Positions 5,115 through 9,823 of a stretch of DNA of 9,823 nucleotides are shown here, piece by piece (position 1 is the first letter of the stretch; each line of letters starts with the position of its first letter). The notes beneath the pieces were generated by a model. That model was given only the letters and a program-made list of their open reading frames with translations. It searched no databases and was not told the DNA's origin. The position numbers and the translations under genes were made by a program. This DNA comes from Ruminococcaceae bacterium UBA7217. Its GTDB lineage: Bacteria; Bacillota; Clostridia; Oscillospirales; Acutalibacteraceae. The stretch lies in the NCBI GenBank assembly GCA_002490425.1, contig DKTZ01000050.1, forward strand, positions 1-9,823. Direction: 5' to 3'.

Positions 5115-6974
5115 ATGGATAGGAGATTTTGGCACAAGATAATTGCAGTTGTGCTTTGTGTTTCTTTCATTATAGGAATGTCCTGTTTTTTTGCTGTTTC
5201 GGCTGAAGAATCCAAGGGCACTGTTTCAGCTGACAGTGTGCGCATCCGCACCGGCGCAGGAACTGATAATTCACAGTTGAAGGACAGCAACGGCAATTTG
5301 ATTTATATTTCAACAGGGCATAGGGTAACAATCCTTAAAACTGTTAATGCACAAAAGGATACAATAAACAAAACGTGGTATCAAATTAAATTTACATACA
5401 GCGGTAAAGAGTATACAGGCTACATTGCAACCCAATTTGTAACTGTTGACCCGCCTGAGCAGGACTTTACAATGCCCGAGGGTGTTCCCGAAGAATACAA
5501 ATCTTACATAGAAAATATTTTGAAATATTACCCTAATTGGAAATTTGTATTTTACGATACAGGTCTTGATTGGAATTCGCTTTTCGGCACTGACCAGCAG
5601 GGGTACCCAGGAAGAAGCCTTATACCTGCAAGCGACCCGATTTATTATCGTTCAACTGCTTCCGGCTGTTATGATTCAAGAACAGGTACGTACATTATGC
5701 AGGACGCAGGCGGTTGGTATCAGGCAAATACTGAAACTATTGCTTATTATATGGACCCGAGAAACTTTTTGAATGTAAATGACGTGTTTATGTTTGAAAG
5801 TCTTTCTTACGATAAGGATACGCAGAATCTCAACGGTGTTGAAAAAATTCTTGACGGCTCTTTTATGGACGGCGTTAAGATAACGGATACAAACGGCAAA
5901 TCCATTACATACGCTGACGCTTACATTAAGGCCGCTGAAAGCACAAATGTAAGTCCTTACCACCTTGCCTCACGTACTATTCAGGAGGTAGGTGTGAACG
6001 GTAGTGACTCAGTTAAAGGGCAGGGTACAAAAACTGATGCCAACGGAACTATAGCATACAAGGGGTATTATAATTTCTATAACATTGGAGCTACTCAAGG
6101 ATCGTATCCTATTGCAAACGGACTGAGATATGCTACGGGTACAACGTCCTCTGATGCGAATAAGGCTAAATATATGCTCCCGTGGAATTCACAGTACAAG
6201 GCAATTGTTGGCGGAGCAATTTGGATAGGCAACGGCTATATTAACAGCGTGTACAAACAAAACACTATGTATTTCCAAAAGTTCAACACATCTGGCGGAA
6301 ACCCCGCTCATCAGTATATGGGCAATATTAAAGCGCCGTATTCTGAGTCTCATTCTATTAAAAAGACATACAATGCTATGGGAATGCTTAACAGCAGCTT
6401 TACTTTTATCATTCCTGTTTATAAAAATATGCCGAAAACTGCTTGTCAACTTCCAAGCTCCGGCAGTCTTAGCTCGGACAACCGCTTATATGCACTCTAT
6501 TTTATTGATAATTCGACAGGTAAGGATTATATTTCAGGCTTTAACAGCGATAAGCTCAATTGGGATATTGGCACGGTTAATTCAAGAAGCTTTACAGTTA
6601 AAGCTACTCCTGCTGATTCTAAAGCAACAGTGAGCGGAACAGGTAATATAACGCTTAAAGAGGGGACAAATACAGTAAATGTAGTTGTTACCGCTGAAAA
6701 CGGAAGTAAACGGACTTACACAATTACTGTAAATGTACCGGTAACGCAGACTCCTGACCCACCAAATCCGCCAAGTATTACTCTCGGTGATGTTGATATG
6801 GACGGTAAAATCACAATATCTGATGCGCTGTTGATTTTTAAGCACAAATCAGGTGAGAAAGCGCTGTCTGCCGACGGACAAAAAGCGGCTGACACAAATA
6901 AAAACGGCAGTGTTGATATAGCAGACGCTTTACTTATTTTCAAATATAAGAGCGGAGAAATATCATCATTTTAA
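5115..6974 (+). CDS. Secreted SH3b-glucosaminidase-type cell-wall hydrolase with C-terminal dockerin
   Basis: This is a 619-aa exported multidomain protein; the ATG follows AAGGAT by 8 nt. A Sec signal peptide is probably cleaved after VSA (residue 30). Residues 33-112 look like a bacterial SH3 domain (VRIRTGAGTDNSQL, then TWYQIKFTYSGKEYTGYIATQFV) that would bind the cell wall. Residues about 125-440 resemble the LytB/LytD-type glucosaminidase domain: HLASRTIQEVG (283-293), with Glu291 as the likely acid, and YYNFYNIGA (318-326). Residues about 455-540 fit a cadherin-like beta-sandwich. A Pro-rich linker precedes a dockerin (556-615) with two intact 12-residue calcium loops, D559-D570 and D593-D604, and near-identical following helices DALLIFKHKSG and DALLIFKYKSG. 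Likely role: N-acetylglucosaminidase acting on peptidoglycan, held by a cohesin. Domain calls are by motif recognition. Confidence 0.88.
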   Translation: MDRRFWHKIIAVVLCVSFIIGMSCFFAVSAEESKGTVSADSVRIRTGAGTDNSQLKDSNGNLIYISTGHRVTILKTVNAQKDTINKTWYQIKFTYSGKEYTGYIATQFVTVDPPEQDFTMPEGVPEEYKSYIENILKYYPNWKFVFYDTGLDWNSLFGTDQQGYPGRSLIPASDPIYYRSTASGCYDSRTGTYIMQDAGGWYQANTETIAYYMDPRNFLNVNDVFMFESLSYDKDTQNLNGVEKILDGSFMDGVKITDTNGKSITYADAYIKAAESTNVSPYHLASRTIQEVGVNGSDSVKGQGTKTDANGTIAYKGYYNFYNIGATQGSYPIANGLRYATGTTSSDANKAKYMLPWNSQYKAIVGGAIWIGNGYINSVYKQNTMYFQKFNTSGGNPAHQYMGNIKAPYSESHSIKKTYNAMGMLNSSFTFIIPVYKNMPKTACQLPSSGSLSSDNRLYALYFIDNSTGKDYISGFNSDKLNWDIGTVNSRSFTVKATPADSKATVSGTGNITLKEGTNTVNVVVTAENGSKRTYTITVNVPVTQTPDPPNPPSITLGDVDMDGKITISDALLIFKHKSGEKALSADGQKAADTNKNGSVDIADALLIFKYKSGEISSF

Positions 6975-6976
6975 GG

Positions 6977-7005
6977 TTTAACGTAAAGTCTACGGATTAT
7001 ATATA
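6977..7005 (+). promoter_or_regulatory. Weak candidate promoter of galT
   Basis: TTTAAC (6977-6982) and TATATA (7000-7005) are spaced by 17 bp in the 53-bp gap before galT. No terminator is visible after the dockerin gene, so read-through from upstream is equally possible. Confidence 0.3.
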
Positions 7006-7027
7006 AGTTTAAGAAAGGTGCGTATAA

Positions 7028-8521
7028 ATGAAAATTGATGTGGCTGTTTTAGCTCTTGTAAATTACGCCGAAAAGGCAGGGCTTATCGAAAAAGAGGACA
7101 AAATTTACTCTGTTAACAGAATAATCGAAGCCTTGGCTCTTGACGGTATTGAGGAGTGCTCGGTTCCTGAAAATGTTGAGCTTGAAGAAATCTTAAAGGC
7201 AATCCTTGACTATGCCTGTGAAAACGGTCTTTGTGAGGACTCAGTTGTTTACCGTGACCTTTTCGATACAAAAATTATGGGGCTTTTAACACCCAGACCG
7301 TCTGAGGTTATAAAAAAATTTTTCTCGGAGTATGAAAAATCTCCAGAGGCGGCAACATCATTTTACTATGATTTCAGCCGTAAGACTGATTATATCCGTG
7401 ACTACCGTATTAAAAACGATATAAAATGGGTAACAAAAACCGAATACGGCGATATTGATATTACAGTTAATCTTTCAAAGCCCGAAAAGGACCCAAGAGC
7501 TATTGCGGCGGCTCTTAAATGTAAGCAGGCAAGCACTTATCCTAAATGTGCACTTTGCATTGAGAACGAGGGGTATGCCGGCAGAGTCAATCACCCCGCA
7601 AGGCAGAACCACCGTATTATTCCTTTAACATTGGGCGGTAAGAATTGGTTTATGCAGTATTCACCTTATGTATATTACAATGAGCACTGCATTGTTTTTG
7701 ACGGTGAACACGAGCCGATGTCAGTTTGCTATGAAAATTTTGTCAAGCTCTTTGATTTTGTCAAGATGTTCCCGCACTATTTCATAGGTTCAAACTCAGA
7801 CTTGCCGATTTCAGGCGGTTCAATCTTAACTCACGAGCATTTTCAGGGCGGTCGATATACATTTGCAATGGCTAAAGCACCGATTGAAACCAAAATTGCT
7901 TTTAAAGGCTTTGAGGATGTTGAAGCAGGCATAGTTAAATGGCCTATGTCCGTTATTCGTCTTAGAGGTGACAGCGCAGAAAGGCTTTGCGAGCTGGGCG
8001 GTAAAATTTTAGCAAAATGGCGCGGATATACTGATGAGGATGCATTTATTTTAGCTGAAACCGACGGCGAAATACATAATACTATAACTCCCATTGCACG
8101 CTTCGCAAACGGAAAATATGAGTTCGATTTGGTACTCCGCAACAATATAACAACGAAGGATTATCCCGACGGGTACTATCATCCGCATCCCGAATATCAT
8201 CATATTAAAAAAGAAAATATCGGTCTTATTGAGGTTATGGGACTTGCAGTTCTTCCGTCAAGGCTTAAAACGGAAATGAGTGCTTTAAAGGATGCCATTC
8301 TTATGGGCAAGGATATTTCAGCTGACGAAACCATTGCAAAGCATAAAGATTGGGCGGATATGCTTGTTAAAAAGTATGATATAACCGCCGAAAACTGTGA
8401 CGAAATCTTACAAAAAGAAATAGGTATCGTATTTGCGGCAATCTTAGAGCAGTGCGGCGTTTTTGACAGAACCGAAAAGGGCAAAGAGCAGTTCCTTAAA
8501 TTCATTGCATCGGTTGAATAA
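7028..8521 (+). CDS. galT: UDP-glucose--hexose-1-phosphate uridylyltransferase, class II
   Basis: This is a cytoplasmic Leloir-pathway enzyme that exchanges UMP between UDP-glucose and galactose-1-phosphate, giving glucose-1-phosphate and UDP-galactose. The ATG follows AAAGGTG. At 497 aa it is the long class II form found in Firmicutes, not the roughly 350-aa class I enzyme. Recognisable blocks are NHPARQNHRIIPLTLGG (188-204), WFMQYSPYVYYNEHCIVF (207-224), SNSDLPISGGSILTHEHFQGG (starting at 255) and YYHPHPEYHHI (383-393). HEHFQ (269-273) corresponds to the HPHxQ active site of class I, which makes His271 the likely uridylylated nucleophile. No galK or galE is adjacent. It may supply UDP-sugars for surface glycans or serve galactose use. 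A strong hairpin follows the stop. Confidence 0.95.
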   Translation: MKIDVAVLALVNYAEKAGLIEKEDKIYSVNRIIEALALDGIEECSVPENVELEEILKAILDYACENGLCEDSVVYRDLFDTKIMGLLTPRPSEVIKKFFSEYEKSPEAATSFYYDFSRKTDYIRDYRIKNDIKWVTKTEYGDIDITVNLSKPEKDPRAIAAALKCKQASTYPKCALCIENEGYAGRVNHPARQNHRIIPLTLGGKNWFMQYSPYVYYNEHCIVFDGEHEPMSVCYENFVKLFDFVKMFPHYFIGSNSDLPISGGSILTHEHFQGGRYTFAMAKAPIETKIAFKGFEDVEAGIVKWPMSVIRLRGDSAERLCELGGKILAKWRGYTDEDAFILAETDGEIHNTITPIARFANGKYEFDLVLRNNITTKDYPDGYYHPHPEYHHIKKENIGLIEVMGLAVLPSRLKTEMSALKDAILMGKDISADETIAKHKDWADMLVKKYDITAENCDEILQKEIGIVFAAILEQCGVFDRTEKGKEQFLKFIASVE

Positions 8522-8529
8522 TAAAGCAG

Positions 8530-8574
8530 TAAGGTGCTGTATAGAGTGAAATCTTTTACAGCACCTTAAGTTTT
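8530..8574 (+). terminator. Terminator-like hairpin after galT
   Basis: Bases 8530-8541 and 8557-8568 form a perfect 12-bp stem (core AAGGTGCTGTA / TACAGCACCTT) with a 15-nt loop. Only four Ts follow (8571-8574), directly before the ATG of the remnant ORF. The stem is strong but the U-tract is short, possibly because the junction with foreign DNA lies here. Confidence 0.7.
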
Positions 8575-8576
8575 GA

Positions 8577-9746
8577 ATGACGCAAATGCTCGCAGACACA
8601 AACGCCATTGAAACAACAGCAAAGCTTCGGCGTGTAATGGACGAGCCGACACAGAATAAGTTCATCGGTAAAATAAGAAAAGCAAAAAGCGAGATAAAGA
8701 CTTACCTTAAGAATATCTCTGCATCCAAGAAAAATTTGGTAAAAGATATATCTGCCGTTACAATGCAGCTTGACTGCTTGCAGAATATTGCGGATCTTTG
8801 GGCAAAAGGTGTCGCAAACTCAATGAATGAGTTTGAAACGCTCGAAAAGTCCGAAAATGCGGACAGCAATAGTGCTACTAACCTTGAAACTAACAATGAA
8901 AAAGCATATAGTAAAAAGTATTCAAAAGGATTATTTCCGCACGGGCATTTTCCTGATGTCAGAGCAAGTGAAGGCAGTAATGCACACGAAGAGGCGATAA
9001 AGTGGGCAAATAATTCAAAGGTTAATGTCGGTGACTGGAGACTTGCAACATATAAGGATAAATGGTACATAATAGAAAAATTTGATACGGTAGATTTAAA
9101 GTATCAGGTAACTGAAAAGGTTTCGGCAAAGCAATATAAGTTCTTTAGAGAGGAATGGTTAAAACAATATGGCAACCAAGAAACAATGGCGAGAGTCTAT
9201 AACGAAATTGATAGTTTTGATAGGCAGACAACTAAAAATGAGCGAGGAAGACCAAATCTTGATGATGATGTCTTTGAATACTCCAAGGAAGATATTAGCA
9301 TTCAAAGAATGGTCAGAAGCGAGAACAGAGAACAATCAAATCAACTCGACACAGGAAGCGGTTCTGTCAGCAGCAACGAGAATCGGCAGGGGAATGAAAC
9401 CTTTGGATTAGATAAAAAGTCTAACAGTGAAAAATTTTCATTAAAATCAATTCCCAATAACAGAGTATTACTTGCCAATGCGCTTGAAACCGTTACGCAG
9501 AACGATATTGAGCGAAAGTACATAAGGGATTACAAAGCTCATATTTTAATGCTCGAAGAACAGCGGGAAAAGCTTAAAAAAATCAATGAGGAAATAGGAG
9601 CTCTTTCTTTTGCCACCGGCAAGAGGGATACTGCAAGGCTTAAAGCGCTTACAGAAGAGCGAATCAAAACTCAAAACCGCATTAACATTTACGACAAAAA
9701 GCTTTTAAGACTTGAAGCGTGCTTATTTTATCCCTTTGTGTTATAA
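8577..9746 (+). pseudogene. Chimeric remnant of a phage/conjugative-element polyvalent protein
   Basis: This is an open frame of 389 codons. It begins directly after an in-frame TGA, with no clear ribosome binding site and a hairpin just upstream. It looks like joined pieces of the very large polyvalent proteins carried by Clostridia phages and conjugative elements. Residues 1-90 are a charged helical segment. Residues about 115-200 form a small module (HEEAIKWANNSKVNVGDWRLATYKDKWYIIEKFD region). Residues about 205-290 are a low-complexity, Asn/Ser/Arg-rich linker ending in KFSLK. Residues 292-381 are a coiled-coil block (NRVLLANALETVTQNDIERKYIRDYKAHILMLEEQ..., GKRDTARLKALTEE, INIYDKKLLRLEA) seen near-verbatim in many such elements. 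After LRLEA the protein switches to CLFYPFVL and stops, which suggests truncation near base 9720. No catalytic domain is visible. It could still be expressed as a small protein. Family recognition is from memory of these elements. Confidence 0.6.
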
Positions 9747-9751
9747 AAAAG

Positions 9752-9800
9752 AAAAAAGTCTTGAAATACCTTGTAAATCAAGGATTTTCAAGACTTTTTA
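9752..9800 (-). terminator. Hairpin terminator of the minus-strand tRNA (bidirectional)
   Basis: Bases 9753-9766 pair perfectly with 9786-9799 (14 bp, core AAGTCTTGAA), and inner arms 9769-9773 and 9779-9783 add 5 bp around a 5-nt loop. On the minus strand it starts 3 nt after the tRNA CCA and runs into TTTTTTCTTTTTT. On the plus strand it is followed by only part of its own T arm, so it mainly serves the tRNA while also closing the remnant ORF. Confidence 0.8.
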
Positions 9801-9802
9801 TC

Positions 9803-9823
9803 TGGTCCGAGTGGCGAGACTTG
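9803..9823 (-). tRNA. 3' end of a tRNA, cut by the window edge
   Basis: Read on the minus strand, the last 21 bases are CAAGTCTCGCCACTCGGACC plus A. This fits tRNA positions 56-76: C56-A57-A58-G59-T60-C61 of the T loop and stem, T-stem end 61-65, a seven-base acceptor strand CACTCGG, discriminator A73 and an encoded CCA. The 5' half and anticodon lie outside the window. A C1-G72 pair with A73 would be implied, as in bacterial tRNA-Pro, but the isotype cannot be fixed. Such tRNA 3' ends are common integration sites. Confidence 0.7.

Noticed and set aside
6781..6957. C-terminal repeats considered as EF-hand calcium sensors
   Set aside because: The loops lack the flanking incoming helix of an EF-hand and have the dockerin pattern of two loop-helix repeats at the C-terminus of a secreted enzyme.
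8577..9746. Considered as a polymorphic toxin or anti-phage effector
   Set aside because: There is no nuclease, deaminase, ADP-ribosyltransferase or other catalytic motif visible, no immunity-like partner gene follows, and the pieces look like structural linkers of polyvalent mobile-element proteins.

Overview
The window looks like chromosome from a low-GC, Gram-positive anaerobe of the Clostridia, most likely a gut Ruminococcaceae/Oscillospiraceae-type organism. Reasons: AT-rich DNA with Firmicutes-type ribosome binding sites and sigma-A promoters, short U-tailed terminators, lipoprotein and Sec signal peptides of Gram-positive type, a class II GalT, and a cohesin/dockerin pair. The species is inferred only loosely. 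All genes I accept are on the plus strand, except a tRNA end cut off by the right edge on the minus strand.

Region 1 (1-2553) is a complete polar amino-acid ABC importer: a lipoprotein-anchored binding protein (153-959), a HisM-type permease (1038-1727) and an ATPase (1741-2502). A perfect hairpin plus U-tract lies between the first two genes and probably sets excess binding protein over membrane complex. The promoter region is unusually structured. It has a 17-nt dyad resembling a CodY box beside the -35, a second dyad just after the predicted start site, and an exact 21-nt inverted repeat (1-21 versus 117-137) flanking the whole promoter. That last layout is what an invertible promoter would look like.

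Region 2 (2588-6974) encodes a cell-surface set. It starts with a membrane-anchored protein carrying one cohesin-like domain (2633-3433), followed by a 63-aa zinc-ribbon protein and a terminator. Next come a 37-aa ORF abutting a GHL10 (DUF187)-type lipoprotein glycosidase, and a secreted SH3b + glucosaminidase-type protein ending in a two-loop dockerin (5115-6974). Cohesin on the membrane and dockerin on a putative peptidoglycan hydrolase suggest that the cohesin-dockerin clamp is used here to hold a cell-wall enzyme at the surface rather than to build a plant-fibre cellulosome. This is the most interesting hypothesis in the window; it is inference and untested.

Region 3 (6977-8568) is a class II galactose-1-phosphate uridylyltransferase gene (galT) ending in a strong hairpin.

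Region 4 (8577-9823) holds a 389-aa ORF that looks like a deleted, chimeric remnant of a large phage/conjugative-element polyvalent protein. It stops abruptly just before a hairpin and the 3' end of a minus-strand tRNA, a classic integration site, so this end is probably an old mobile-element scar. No stretch over 300 bases lacks a gene. I see no CRISPR array, insertion sequence, rRNA or riboswitch.
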